Notes: generated from the letters alone by a model not told the origin. A DNA stretch of 64,000 nt from Prorocentrum cordatum (GCA_963575745.1 CAUYUJ010004324.1:333235-397234); one strand, 5' to 3'; positions 21,226 through 33,183 are shown, counted from the stretch's first letter. Translations and numbers: made by a program.

Positions 21226-21247
21226 CCCGCAACTGTCTTCGCTCAAG
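21226..21247 (+). other. Decayed spliced-leader copy before a LINE ORF1 relic
   Basis: The 22 bases ending GCTCAAG match the DinoSL at 15 of 22 positions, including seven in a row at the 3' end. It lies directly upstream of the decayed ORF1 that starts near 21250, the same place as the intact SL in the first LINE. On its own the match is weak; the position is what makes it credible. Confidence 0.45.
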
Positions 21248-21249
21248 TT

Positions 21250-23312
21250 AATTTGTGGAGGTGGCAGCGCCTTCGGATCCCTCTCGGGCGCTGCGCATGT
21301 GGTGCGAGCTCGCGACGGTGGCTGCTGGTCTGACGCAGACCTACCTGACGAGCTGCCCGCGGTGCCCTGAGCACCGGTGCCCCGCACCGGTGCCCCGAGT
21401 GCCATTGCGGTCGGTGCCCTTCGATCCCTGCGTGCCCGGCGTGCCCAGGCGCGCCGGCTGTTCGGCAACACGCTACTGAAGTGGAGCTGCAATTCGGACT
21501 GCCGTGGAGCTGGGCCATCGCGCTGTTCGGCGCGGGGTGCCTGGCCGGGGCGTGCGGGGCGGAGGCGATCGGGGGCCTGGTGCGGGGCCTGGGTCGCTGC
21601 TGCCGCCGCGATGGCAGCCGCAGCTTTGGCGGGGACGCCGGAGGCAGCGAGTTGCGCGTGGGTGTACGTGCTCTACAATGGGGAGATCGAGCTGTGGCAC
21701 CAGAGGCGGCGCGTCGGGAGTTCAAGGGCGTCTTCGGCGACTAACTACATCCTCGCACCCGACGGGGACTGCTTCGCGGAGAGGTACGTCTGGAGGAGGC
21801 TCACATCTCGGCGGTGCGGTACGCCGAGGCACGATGGCCCCCTCCTCCGGGGCTGGCGCGCGGGAGCGTTGATCGTTTCCGAGCAGCGCCGACCCAGCAG
21901 GAGTTGGACGACGCCTTCGACCAGTCGGAAGCTCTCGAGCGGGCGGAGCATCGTGCGCGGGAGGCGGCAGCAGGCCGCGACCCGGTGGTGATCCCGCCTG
22001 GAGGCTATCTTGAGCGGTTTCCTGTCCAGCCTGCGGCGGCAGCAGCGGGAGCAGTCCCTCCAGATGCCGCCGCGGCGGGGGGGGGCTTGGCGGCTGGGGC
22101 AGGGGGCGGCGTGTGGGTGTACCTGTCGGAGGTGGGGCTGCAGCCGGGGGCCGCGAAGGAGGAGTTCGCGGAGACCCAACCCTGATGTGGGTGGCGGTGG
22201 AGACGCGCGGGCAGTACCGACGGGGAGATGAGGTGCTGCTTCCTGCGGGCGCCGTGACCTTGGGCGAAGTGGCGCTGACGCCGACGGGCGATGGCGGGAG
22301 CCTGCGCCTTCGACGGCTGAGGCGCCAGGACGTGATGAGCTGGGTGGGGTCGGAAGCCGCTGGGGACGCGCGCATCCTGAACGTGGTTCTGAGCGAAGCG
22401 GGGCGACAGAGGGCCCAGTGGCGCGACGTGGTGAGCCACTCGAGCGTCGCCGACTTCGCCGACTGGCCCGTGGTCGGCCCCAGGACCACCGAGTGGTGCA
22501 TGATGTTCTTGAACAGGCGCGGAGGTGGGCCGATGGACCACCACAGGTACTTCACGGTGCTGCACGGCCTCGAGACAGGCGACTGGGGTGTGGACACGCG
22601 TTGCATGCGCCTCAAGGCGGTGGAGGAGGCGGGGACGCACGACCACCTGGAGCTGTGCAACCTAGCGAGTTTCGAAGTCAGCCCGTAGAGTACGTGCACG
22701 AGCGGGAGAGGGTCGCCAGGCAGATGGTCGGCGGCAAGGGCAATAAGGGCGCTGGCAAGGGCGCCGGGCTGCTGGGCGAGAGTCTGGTGTTCACAGGCCA
22801 GCAGCGCGAGGCGGGCGGCGCCACGCTGGCGCCGGAACTGATGGACTTCGCGTCGCGGGAGGTCGAGAGGGATGCCAACATTATGAAGCAGGTGAGGAAG
22901 GCGCGCGAGGAGCGCCGAGCCCTCGCCACCAACAAGAAGAAGGATGGGGAGTGATCGGGCAGGAGCGCCCGCCCACTTGCCCCGGCCGCGGGCTACAGTC
23001 GCGCGCAGCCAGGGCGGAGGCTATCCTTCACAGTTTTGCAGCCAGCCTCGCGAGCGACGAGTTGCTCGCGAGCTTCTTCCTTTGCCCCTGCCCGAGGGGC
23101 AGACGGGCCTGCCAGCGCTGGCACGTTGTTCTGGAGGGGGGAGGGGGGGGGCAAGAGTTTGAGCCGCGCGGTCCGCCGGCGAGGGCATCGGGCGCGTCAT
23201 CGAGAGGATGGAGTGTCGGGGGCGATCGCCACCCTTAACGAGCTGCACGGGGCCAGCCAGGACTTCGACAGCATTAATTTAAAGGCTGCCGCCTCTGCCG
23301 CCGACCCCAAAT
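21250..23312 (+). pseudogene. Decayed ORF1 (gag-like) of a second LINE family
   Basis: Coding remains run through several frames. A Cys-rich start (TSCPRCPEH at about 21350) is followed by a hydrophobic membrane-like helix (WAIALFGAGCLAGACGAEA, about 21511-21570). A Glu/Asp-rich segment with GVWVYLSEV lies near 22110. The longest clean piece is 22185-22688, with RRGDEV, LRRLRRQDVMSW, VGPRTTEWC and DWGVDTRC. It continues in another frame as ERERVARQMV, LLGESLVF and ELMDFASREVERDA (22690-22950). A final IATLNELHG block lies near 23230. I recall this block order from repeated dinoflagellate proteins; that is memory, not a search. At least three frame changes make it a pseudogene. AATAAA occurs at 23310. 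Confidence 0.6.
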
Positions 23313-23429
23313 AAATGCATGTATTGTTTGTGCGTTGCGTCGGTTGGGGGGAGACCTCCCTCTCCCAAATCCCTCGTACTGGGCTCCTGGGGGAAGGGGT
23401 TGCTGAGGTGGCATCATTTCACACGCCGA
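23313..23429. other. Short spacer
   Basis: Unique sequence between the ORF1 relic and the minisatellite, with nothing recognised. Confidence 0.4.
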
Positions 23430-25395
23430 CGGAGTTCAGGAGGAATCTTGGGCCTTCTTGGAGCCGTCTTGAGGTCGCAGAAGCCTGTCGTCATGCGATC
23501 TGGGAGTCTGTCGGAGGCTTTCGTTTGCTATCTTGAGCCATGTTGTGCTTCCTTGAGCCATCTTGGACGTCATCCCGGGCTGGGGTTCATCTTGGGCTCG
23601 CCGAGGCCCTCTTGGAGCCATGTTGGGTCCTCTTAGGCGCCCCGTCCCTCGCGACGCGCGCCGAAGGGCTAAACTCGTCCCCGAAGGGGAAGCGGGCGGT
23701 TGCCAAAGGAATCTCTCGAAACCACCTACGCTCAAAGGGGCTTGAGGGACCACCTGTGGGCTTGGTCGGGGCTTCTTTGGGATGCTCCTTGGGGGCTTAT
23801 TCGGGCCCTGCTCTGGGCTGGTTCGGGGGGCAATCGAGCAGAGAAAAGGCTGGGCTCGGGTAAGCCCTCCCCTTGTCGGAGCCCCCGAATCCCTTGCCTT
23901 AGAACTTCTCTCGGCGGCCTCTTGGGGCGTCTCGGCGGCCTCTTGGGGCGTCTTCGAGGCCTCTTCGACCGTCTGGGAGGCATCAAGGATCCTCTTGGGC
24001 CGTCTTGGGCGGCTCTTGGGCCGTCTGGGAGCCTTTTTTGGCGGTCTGGGAGCTCTCTTGGGCCGTCTTGGGGGCGTCGTGGAAGGTTTTGTGTCCGTTT
24101 TGGAGCGGTCTTGGGAGCTTCTTGGGCGGTCTTGGAGCGTCGGAAAGCCGAGCAGGCGAAAATGCCAAACACATTGAAAAATTAATGAGAAAACAATGAT
24201 TTTGGCCTCTTGGGGCCCTCTTTGGAGGCCTCTTGGAGGTCTCTTGGTGCGTCTTGGAGGTCTCTGGGGGCGTCTTGGAGGCCTTTTGGGGCCTCTTGGA
24301 GGCCTCTTGGGGCGTTTAGGCGGCCTCTTGGGGCGTCTTGGAGGTCTGGGAGGCGTCAAGGAGCCTCTTGGGCCGTCTCGGGCGGCTCTTGGGCCGTCTG
24401 GATAGGCCTTTTGGGCCGTTTGGGGGCCCTCGTTTTTGGAGCTTCTTGGGCGTTCTTGGAGCGTCGGAAAGGCGAAAAGGCGAAAATGCCAAAAACATTG
24501 ACAAAACAATGAAAATCAACGACTTTGGCTTCTTGGGGCTCTCTTTGGAGGCCTCTGGGAGGTCTTTTGAAGTGTTTTGGAGGTCTCTTGGGGCGTCTTG
24601 GAGACTTCTTGGGGCTTCTTGGAAGCCTTTTGAGACGTCAGGCGGCCTCTTGGGGCGTTTTGGAGGCCTCTTGGCCCGTCTGGGAGGCGTCAAGGAGCCT
24701 CTTGGGCCGTTTTGGGTGGTTTTTGGGCCGTCTGGATAAACCTTTTGGGCCGTATGGGGGCCGTCTTCTTTGGAGCTTCTTGGGCGGTCTTGGAGCGTCG
24801 GAAAGCCGAACAGGCGAAAACGCCCAAAACATCGAAAGAACCAATGAAAATGAACGATGTTGGCTTCTTGGGGCCTTGTTTGGAGGCCTGTTGGTGGTCT
24901 CTTGGGGCGTTTTGGAAGCCTCTTGGGGCGTCTTGGAGGCTTCTTGGGGCCTCTTGGAGGCCTCTTGGGGCGTCTCGGCGGCCTCTTGGGGCGTCTTGGA
25001 GGTCTGGGAAACGTTCAGGAGCCTCCTGCGCCGTCTTGGGCGGCTCTTGGGCCGTCTGGATAGTTCTTTTGGGCCGTCTGGGGGCTTTCCTGGGCCGTGT
25101 TGGGGGCGTCGTGGAAGGCTTCTTGGACCGTCTTGGAGCGGTCTTGGGTGCTTCTTGGGCGGTCTTGGAGCGTCGGAAAGCCGAAAAGGCGAAAATGCCC
25201 AAAACATTGAAAACAACCAATGGACATCAACGATTTTGGCCTCTTGAGGCCTTCTTTGGAGGCCTCTTGGAGGTTTCTTGGGGCGTCTTGGAGGTCGCTT
25301 AGGGCGTTTTGGAGGCCTCTTGGGGCCTTTTGGAGGCCTCTTGGGGCGTTTAGGCGGCCTCTTGGGGCGTCAGGCCCCTTGGACCGTTTTGGGGG
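23430..25395 (+). repeat. CTCTTGGGGCC minisatellite with higher-order 324-375 bp repeat
   Basis: The short units resemble those at 7185-7845. Four copies of an AT-richer linker (GGAGCGTCGGAAAG, then GGCGAAAATGCC, then AACATTGA and CAATGA) start at 24134, 24458, 24792 and 25167, so a longer unit of 324-375 bp has itself been tandemly copied. A decayed relative of the TIR right end (CGAAACCACCTACGCTCAAA) lies at 23716. The same family is found inverted at 59690-60330. Confidence 0.85.
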
Positions 25396-26345
25396 TGTCT
25401 TGGGAGGGCTCATGGCTTGTTTTGGAGCTGGAGAGCGGGCCCGGGGAGCCCAGACCCCCTCGGGTAAGTTCGTGGGGGGACCGGGCTGGGCCCGGGGGGG
25501 AGGAGTTCCAAATGCGGGATTGTTGTCCCGGGGGGGAGGGGATTCTGGGGGGGAATCATCCCACACGCCTACAGACCCACAAGGGGTCGGCGGATTGTTT
25601 GATGAATGTCAGGGCCGTTCTTTCGCCATTTCGAGCTAGCTTGAACGATCCTTCGAGAGAGGTCTGCCAACTACGTAGGACCACCTTCCGTTTGGATTCG
25701 AACTCTGCAGACTGGACGGTGTTGGCCGCTGGCGATTGATTACGTTCTCGGCCGTCCGAGCTCGTCTTTATCACTGAAGGACAGGATCGGACGGGGCGAC
25801 TACGCTCTCCTGCTGCCACTGCCGCTCATCTTCCTCTCTCTCTCTCGGTTCAAGGCATGCTCACGCGCTATTGATTAAATGTAGATCCATGCGGCACTCG
25901 ATGGCGCCCCTTGCACCAAGTGCATATGCAAGGCGGCTGGGGCAGCTGGTGTAGAAGGAGGAGGGGTAAGTAGGAAGAGCAGGAGGAAGGGCTAGTATGA
26001 TAGGCATGGGCATGGGTAGCAATTGAACATCGTGTCGGTATCGGTGCAGGCGTGGGGGTAGGCATGGGGGGTTCGCGTGTAAGTCTGGGAAACGGGAGGG
26101 TTCATGAGTAGGGGGCAGGACGAGGGTCAGACGCATGAGTCGGAGGAGGAGGAGTTCCAGGAGCAGAAGGAGGAGCAGTGGCATGATACGGAACGTACTC
26201 GAGCGGAGTGGCGGCAGCTGCTGCGGCAAGTGCTGGTTTTCTCCAAAATCGCAAGGGTGCTCCCAGAGGGCGCGTACGAAACACAAACGCCTGCCTAGCG
26301 GCTTGTGGCCTGCACGACTCATCTTCACAAGTTGTCGCAGAGTCG
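25396..26345. other. Spacer, no gene seen
   Basis: A G-rich stretch (25430-25560) is followed by unique, less biased sequence with open frames on both strands. None matches a family I know. A short CTCTCTCTCT run lies at 25833. Confidence 0.5.
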
Positions 26346-26562
<217 letters not shown>

Positions 26563-26654
26563 CATTCCGTACGTCGCCAGGCCTGTATCTTCCGCTTTCT
26601 TACCGTTGGCTTTTCGCACGTCACGAGACTTTGGGCTTCCGAGACTTGTGCGAG

Positions 26655-27636
26655 GTGGGGGGCGAGGTGGGGGGGGGGGTGGTGTATCGGTCGTTTTTGG
26701 GCAAGAAATCGCGTGGTCGGGGGTCCCAAGAACAGAACCCAGAGGCTTGGAGATGTCAAGAGAGGGGAGGGGGGGGGGGGGAGGCGAGGCGGGGGCGAGG
26801 TGGGGAGTATCGGTCGTTTTTGGGCGAGAAATCGCGGGGTCGGGGGTCCCAAGAACAGAGCCCAAGCAGAGGCCTGGGAATGTCCAGGGGGGGGGGTGGG
26901 GTGATGTGGTGCGAGGCGGGAGGTATCGGTCGTTTTTGGGCGAGAAATCGCGGGGTCGGGGGTCCCAAGAACAGAGCCCAGAGGCCTGGGGATGTCGAGG
27001 GGGGGGGAGGGGGGAAGCCAGGTGGGGGAACGAGGTGGGAGGTGTCGGTCGTTGTTGGGCGAGAAATCGCGGGGTCGGGGGTCGCAAGAACAGAGCCCAG
27101 AGGCCGGGGGATGTCGAGGGGGGGTGGAGACGAGGTGAGGGGCGAGGTGGAGGGTATAGGTTTGTTTTGGGCGAGAAATCGCAGGGGTCGGGGATCTCAA
27201 GAACAGAGCCTAGAGGCTTGGGGATGTCGAGGGGGGGTGGAGGCGAGGTGGGGGGCGGGGTGGGGGGCATCGGTCGTTTTTGGGCGAGAAATCGCGGGGT
27301 CGGGGGTCCGAAGAACAGAGCCCAGAGGCTTGGGGATGTCGAGGGGGGGTGGAGGCGAGGTGGGGGGCGAGGTGGGGGGTGTCGGTCGTTGTTGGGCAAG
27401 AAATCGTGGGGTCGGGGGCCCCAAGAACAGAGCCCAGACGCCTGGGGATGTCGAGGGGGGGGGAGGCGAGGTTGGGGATATGGGTCGGTTTTGGGGCGAG
27501 ACATCGCGGTGTCAGGAAGTCCCCAAGCACAGAGCCCAGAGGCCCGGGGATGTCGAGGGCGGGGTGGAGGCGAGGTGGGGGGCGATGTGGGGGGCATTGG
27601 TCGTTTTTGGGCGAGAAATCGCGGGGTCGGGGGTCT
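26655..27636 (-). repeat. 114-bp tandem array truncated by the assembly gap
   Basis: Nine copies are visible, with anchors GAGAAATCGCGGGGTCGGGG at about 26701, 26825, 26941, 27060, 27170, 27285, 27397, 27497 and 27612. Spacing is 100-124 bases because of variable G runs. Each copy also has AAGAACAGAGCCCAGAGGC and a G-rich tail. Long minus frames rich in Pro and Arg arise from the repeat. The array runs straight into the Ns, so its true size is unknown. Confidence 0.9.
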
Positions 27637-27736
27637 NNNNNNNNNNNNNNNNNNNNNNNNNNNNNNNNNNNNNNNNNNNNNNNNNNNNNNNNNNNNNNNN
27701 NNNNNNNNNNNNNNNNNNNNNNNNNNNNNNNNNNNN
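27637..27736. other. Assembly gap (100 N)
   Basis: Exactly 100 N bases, the usual placeholder for a gap of unknown size. Open frames reported across it are meaningless. Confidence 0.99.
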
Positions 27737-28640
27737 GAGGCAGTTTTCGACAAGGGCGCGATGTCCGCGGCAGTGCTTCGCAGAGTCAAGCGTGTCTTTT
27801 CCTCCCGCCATAGGCCTTGATAGTGCCTGGTTGAATTATCGCAATTAGGCTCTGCAGGATGATTTGGAGGCGGCGGCCCCCGAGGGCGTCTCGGATGCTT
27901 TCCCGGGGCATGCGGCCGGGCACCTGTCCATGGACCTCTCTCGGGCGCGCGCCCCATTCCGGGGCGCGCGCGGCCGTTCAACCTGATCGTGTGCTGGGGC
28001 GCGGGCCAGGGCCCGAGACGCCCTGCGGTTCGCTCAGGAGACGCGGTTGTCTGCAACAGCATTTCGCGCGCAAGTGCCTCTGCTTCTGGTCCCTGGCCCA
28101 TTCCCGACTGCGTTGCCTTGGGGTGCGCCGACGGAAGCTCCGGGCTGCGGGCGATCGTTTGATCTGCCGGCGCTGCTGCGACGTTTGTCGGATCAGCCGC
28201 AGGTCCAGTTGGGGTCTCGCCACGAGCCCGCTGAAGCCTCGCGGCGATCACGGGCGCCTGCCGGCGTCTGATTGCGCGGGCGCGGTCCGCGAACGTGTCT
28301 ACACGGCCGCTATCGCACGCAAGCGGGCCCGGATCAATTCACGGGCGGGGGCTGGGGCTGGGGTTCGCGAGCGGCGCCGCGCAAGTCTTCCTGGCGGCGC
28401 CCCGAAGATCCAAGAGTGGCCCAAGTCGGATGATAGGGTGACTTTTCTATACCTAAAGGACCTCGAAGGGGTCGGGCAGAAGGGGTCGGGCAGACCGTTC
28501 CAGACATGATGGGGCGTCGTGGGCAGTTCTGAGGATGCTGGTGGACCCCTGAGAGCGATCGCGCGGGGCCCTTCAACAGCGCCTTGGGGGAGTTCAGCGG
28601 CGGCCCAGCTCGCCGCCCCGCAGGCGACGGAGCTCGAAGT
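27737..28640 (+). other. GC-rich sequence, probably decayed LINE coding DNA
   Basis: Open pieces in all three plus frames, Arg- and Gly-rich, with no clear motif. It directly precedes recognisable reverse-transcriptase remains, so it is probably the 5' part of the same decayed ORF2. That is inference from position. Confidence 0.35.
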
Positions 28641-31600
28641 CCGTGATCTTGTTCAAGCTTGTCACTGCTGCTGCCGCTACTGGAGTGGGTGCGCAATCTC
28701 CTCGGGCATGGCTCCTTCTGTCTGGGCACGCGCTCGACGGGGTCCGCCAGCTCATCGAGCGGGTCGAACAAGAGCTCACTTTTCCCAAGCCAGGGCCTGG
28801 TCAATATCATGGCGATGTTCCCCGAGAGTGTTTCCGGTGAGCGCGCGGTGTCTAAGCGTTCTACGTGCCGTCGCGTGTACGTGCGCATGCGCTGTGGCAT
28901 GGTTGACGAATAAGTCGCACGCGCATGGAGTTTTGGGATGCCGAAGTCGAGGGGTCATCAGCCTTGCAGTGCGCTTTGCGTAGCGCCCTCTGCTACTACC
29001 ACGTTGCCTCTCGCATCGGCTTCGAGCCCCTGGCTGTGCATTGGGGCGTGGGGCGATGTTTTGACAGCGCGGTGGCCCCGCTGCTTGCGCAGTTCGCATC
29101 GAAGCTGGATTGCACTTCGCAGTTGCTGCGCGTGGGCCTCGTCGTGCGCGCGCGCCCTCGTGGCTTGGAAGTGGGAGGTGCGCCGTCGAAAGTCAGTCCT
29201 GCAGATAATTTCATATTTGCTGGCTACGCGCAGTCTATGCCGCGGGTGAGAACATTATTGTATGATGTTGCATCGCGCGCGTTGGCGTGCACCGCGCGTG
29301 AACGTCTCGTGGCACGTGGATATTGTCACGCAGTGTGCGCAGGGCACGATCAAGCGCGTTATGTCTTTCGCTCCCGCCGCTGTCCTCTCCTTTTTTTTCA
29401 AGGGCGCCGCGGCCGTTGGGTGCCGAGTCTCCGTGGAGAGCGCCAAGATTGACCCTCTTCTCAGTTGCTAAGGCAGGCGAGGTCCGAGTTCGAGCGCCTT
29501 GGGATTCCCGTCGAGAATTCGGAGGCGGTCAAGGATTTGGAAGCGATGTCTACGGCTGGGAGGAGGAGGTGCGCGCCCAAGGTTCGGCCCCGTAGGAGGG
29601 CGGCCTTCAGGCGAGCTCGCAAGTTGCAGCGCTTGGCTGGGCCGCGCGGCAGGTCTCGCAAATGGTTCGAGCCTGGAGTCTTGAGCGCGGGGGGCCTGGG
29701 GCCGCGGCGCACTTGGATTTCCCCCGTCTCGGGTCCAGTCCTTTCGCGTCTCTGCGGCGAGGTGCTCGGGGCATTGGTCCCCCGGTGCCTGTGCGTCTAC
29801 TGCGTTGGCTGTTCGCCATCAGTATTCCGACGGCCCCGCGCGCCGCCTGCGACGGGGGCGGCGTGGGGCTCTGACGAAGATCTGGAAGCAATTCTTCCTT
29901 GGGCTCCAATCTGGCGTTGCTCGGACGTGGGCCTCTGTCAAGGACGGGTTGATGGGCGTGAGGCCCAGTCGGCGATGGGCTCCGGTGAAGGGGTGAAGGG
30001 CCCCGCTTCTGCTATTGTCGCCACCTTTCTGGGTTTCGGATGGGCGCCTGGTTCTCCCGCGAGATGGGTCACTTTATCGGGCGCGCCCCACCCCGAGGGC
30101 CCCGGGCTCGAGTTTGCCCTGGGCGGACGCGCGAAACAAGCCGTTCCGGGGTTGCTCTGGGGAAAGGCCGCGACCCTTTATTGTGGAGTTGGTTTGGATG
30201 AGAAGTTGATTCAAGTGTGTTTCGACGCATCCATGAGAAGGTAGTGTCTGAAGGCGCCCATCAAGATGCAGCTCTGCGCCGCTGCATCGCGGCGTGGTGG
30301 TGGTGAGGGGGGGCCGGCCCGGAGCGCGGCTTCGGCAGGCTGTCTACCTTTCATCTCGCGTCGGCCCGCGCTGCGGGGCCAGGCGAGAGATCGCGGTGCA
30401 CTGGGCATGGCAGTGCCCGTGCAGCGCCGATATGGAGTCCAGTGCCGGTTTGCAGTCGGCCCGTCTCATCCCCGAGGCTCAGGGGGCCACTCGCGCCTGT
30501 GCTGGCAGTGCCTTCTGGAACCGCGGGTTTCCTACGTTGGCTGCCGCCGTCGATCAATTCCCTCCGCCGAGCCCCCTCGCCCTCGCCGGGGGCCCCATCG
30601 GCGCGCCGCGCGCGGCGTTCCCGTCGACGGCGGAGCGCGGGGCCATGGCGGCTCGGGGGTCATGTGGGCCAAGGAATGGAGACTTAGACGGTGTGGGCGG
30701 GCAGTGGTCAAGCTCGATAGTGATGGCCATGTGGGGATTTCAGATATGATGGTGTGTTCTGCGATGCGCTTCCTAATCCCGAGCAGTCCAGTCCGCGTGC
30801 CGAGGTGCGCGCGCCCTCCAGCTGCGCGGTAACACCGCCGGCGACGTCGCGGCGCATTCGGACTGCCCTCCCATGGCGCGGGCCCTCAGGAGGTCCCAAA
30901 CCTTTCTATCGCTCGAACGTATGCTCGATCTGCGGTGTCTGATCTGGGCCCAGATGGATCGCAGATCGGGCCGAGTGGAGCTCATCTGGACAGATGCCCA
31001 TGCCAGTGCATATTTGAGAGATGCTGGGGCCTGTCTGAGCAGGAGCATTCTTTTGAATGCATGTGCTGACTATTTCGCTGGAGTGGCCGCTGCGACAGGG
31101 GAGGTAGAGCCCGAATCTGTCAAGTTGTTTGCCGATGTTGATTCGTGAAATTCCCTAGTTCTTTTGCGGTTGCTTGATGCCAACAGGGAAGTTAGACCCA
31201 CCTGCTCTCGCTCTAAGGCCGATCGGGCTGGTAGGCCGCCTCCTCGTCCGAGGGCGTTGCCTACCGACTATGCGCGTCGTCTGCGCCTTCGGGCGGCTGA
31301 CCACTCGGTGGTCAAAAGTAGAGGCTGTGTGCGGCGCGGGATGTGTCAGCGGAAGTTCCAGGCCTACAGAGGCAAGATTTATGAGTTTAAACAACGGAGG
31401 TGCGTCGGGAGGCCACCAATGCGTGACGGTCCTGAAGAGGCTATTGCCCATCCCGCGTGCTCCTGTGCGCGCGCGCCTCATGCCCTGGACTGCCTCGATG
31501 GGGTTTTTGTTATGCAGGGCCTGCGGCCGTCGCCGTCCAGTCATTGGCGGAGCCGTGCGCTCCTCTTGGCCCTTCCATGGCGGGTCGCGAGGTCTTGTCG

Positions 31601-31740
31601 CGACTGTCGCGGGGGCTTCCGCCGAAGAGTGGGCAATCCTTCCCGCGTGGACATTGGCAGTCGGTCAATTGCTGGGGCCGCCCCACGAATGGTCCCGATG
31701 GTTCTGTCCCTGGGGTGAGTTGACCTCCCAGCGCGAATGA
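28641..31740 (+). pseudogene. Decayed LINE ORF2: reverse transcriptase, thumb and RNase H
   Basis: Remains appear in the correct order but in changing frames. A finger block carries SVSGERAVS and RVYVRMRCG (about 28815-28905), then FWDAEVEGSSAL (28930-28965). The motif-A block is HWGVGRCFDS (about 29040), where the Asp expected after Trp reads Gly. The motif-B block is FAGYAQSMPRVRTLL (about 29215-29260). The motif-C block is WHVDIVTQ (about 29310), with one Asp of the pair missing. A thumb-like FRRARKLQRL lies at about 29610. RNase H-like C-terminal remains (IWTDAHASAYLR and LLNACADYFAG) lie at 30988-31090, and a Cys-pair tail (LLCRACG) near 31510. It cannot be an active enzyme. It may pair with the ORF1 relic at 21250-23312, split by the repeats and gap. 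Confidence 0.6.
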
Positions 31741-32165
31741 ATTGGCTTTCGCATGTGTATTCGTTCGCCAATGCGACGTTTACTTGTTTTTGCGTGCGTG
31801 TTGCGCGGGTCTGTATTTTAGAGCTTTGGTCCCCGTGCTGTCAAGGAACGCCCACCGCAAGGTCAAGAGGTCATCCTCTTCCTCCTCCTCCTCCTCCTCC
31901 TCCTCCTCCTCCCCCTCCGCCTCCTCCTCCTCCTCCTCCCCCTCCTCCCCTCCTCTTCCTCCTCCGCCTCCTCTACCTCCGCCTCTTTCGCATCCTCTTC
32001 CTCCTCCTCCTCCTCCTCCTCTTCCTCCTCCTCCTCCTCATCATCATCACCATCACCATCACCATCACCATCACCATCATCCTCCCCCCTCGTCCTGTTA
32101 CTCCTACTCTTCCTCCTCCTTCTCCTCCTCTTCCTCCTCCTCCTCATCCTCCTATCGTCGCCCCT
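31741..32165. repeat. TCC/CTC and CATCAC microsatellites
   Basis: Pyrimidine triplets fill 31873-32040. A CATCAC hexamer run (about 32040-32085) follows, then more TCC triplets to 32150. Confidence 0.85.
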
Positions 32166-32999
32166 GGATTCTAAGGGAGCCTCGCCTCCTTTCGCTGCCT
32201 TGTTGTAGGGTGCGGATTCGCGGTGCCACGGCTGGATTCTTGTCTATGTTCGCCACCTCTTCGCTCTCCTGGTCATCGTCTCGCGTTGTGTCTCACCGCT
32301 CCCTTTTTCGCTGCTGCCACCCACGTAACTTTCGGAGGTCCGCGCGAATGTTTGGATCTGCGCGGCAATCCCCTGGCGGCGCCTCTGGCGCCGCCTAAAG
32401 GCGCGTTCCGCGCGCAAGGGATGGGGAACCAGCGCCGACCCAAGAGATCCACGCGGACCTCCAGAAATTCGGTGTTTGCAGCTTTCATGTTTCTCGACAG
32501 GGAAAGACGACTCTATCCTTCGCTCGCCCGTGGCCAGCGGCGCATGCGGCGGCGCCCGATGCCCCTGCCGCCGAGGCTCTGGAGTCGTTCAGAGAGCTCC
32601 AGGCTCTGAGACCCCCCTGGCGGAGGAGGAGGATGAGGAGGAGGATGACGACCGAGGGTTCATAAGCGAGGATTGCGGGGTTAGGATCGAGAATCAAGGG
32701 GACCGAGGATCACATGGGATTGGGGATCGAGGGTATTTGGCGCGTCTGGCCTTTGTTTAGGCCTCCAGATGCCTAGATGTTTTCCCGACGGAGGAAAGCA
32801 ACAACGAACGTTGAGGTTTCAGGATCCAGGATACTGGACGCGTTTGGTCTTATCGGGGCCCCCGTGGGGGCAGATTTCCGATGACGACCTCTTGGAGAGG
32901 AAGGCAAGCAGGAAACGGGGGAGGAAGAAAGAGAGGCATGCAGAAAGTTTCGGGGGTGTCCAGGCGGTCTCCGGGGTTTGGATGGCTCTTGACGGTTCT
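32166..32999. other. Spacer, no gene seen
   Basis: Mixed sequence with GCGCC-rich patches near 32375-32420 and a short GGA stretch at 32622-32650. No recognisable coding family. Confidence 0.5.
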
Positions 33000-33146
33000 A
33001 CGAGGAGGCGTAGAAGGAAGAGGGCGACGAGGAGGAGGAGGAGGAGGAGGAGGAGGAGGAGGAGGAGGAGGAGGAGGAGGAGGAAAAAGAAAAGGAAGAC
33101 AAGTAGGAAGAGGAGAAACAGGAGGAGGAGGAGGAAAAAGAGGAAG
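33000..33146. repeat. GGA triplet microsatellite before an SL-headed LINE fragment
   Basis: GGA/GAG triplets with a few AAA and AAG interruptions end one base before the spliced-leader relic at 33147. The arrangement copies that at 1196-1313. Confidence 0.85.
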
Positions 33147-33183
33147 TCCGTAACAATGTTGGTTCAAACCAGTTTGGCTCAAG
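33147..33183 (+). other. Tandem spliced-leader relics (22 + 15 nt)
   Basis: 33147-33168 is a diverged full-length DinoSL (TCCGTAACAATGTTGG...; about 17 of 22 match). 33169-33183 reads CCAGTTTGGCTCAAG, which matches the last 15 nt of the leader with one change. The truncation falls right after the internal AG of CCGTAG. That is what results when a leader copied into DNA is later used as acceptor for a new leader. The pair precedes a LINE ORF1 fragment. Confidence 0.82.

Noticed and set aside
25556-25819. 87-codon minus frame in unique sequence
   Set aside because: The composition is plausible but there is no recognised family, SL or splice structure to support it.
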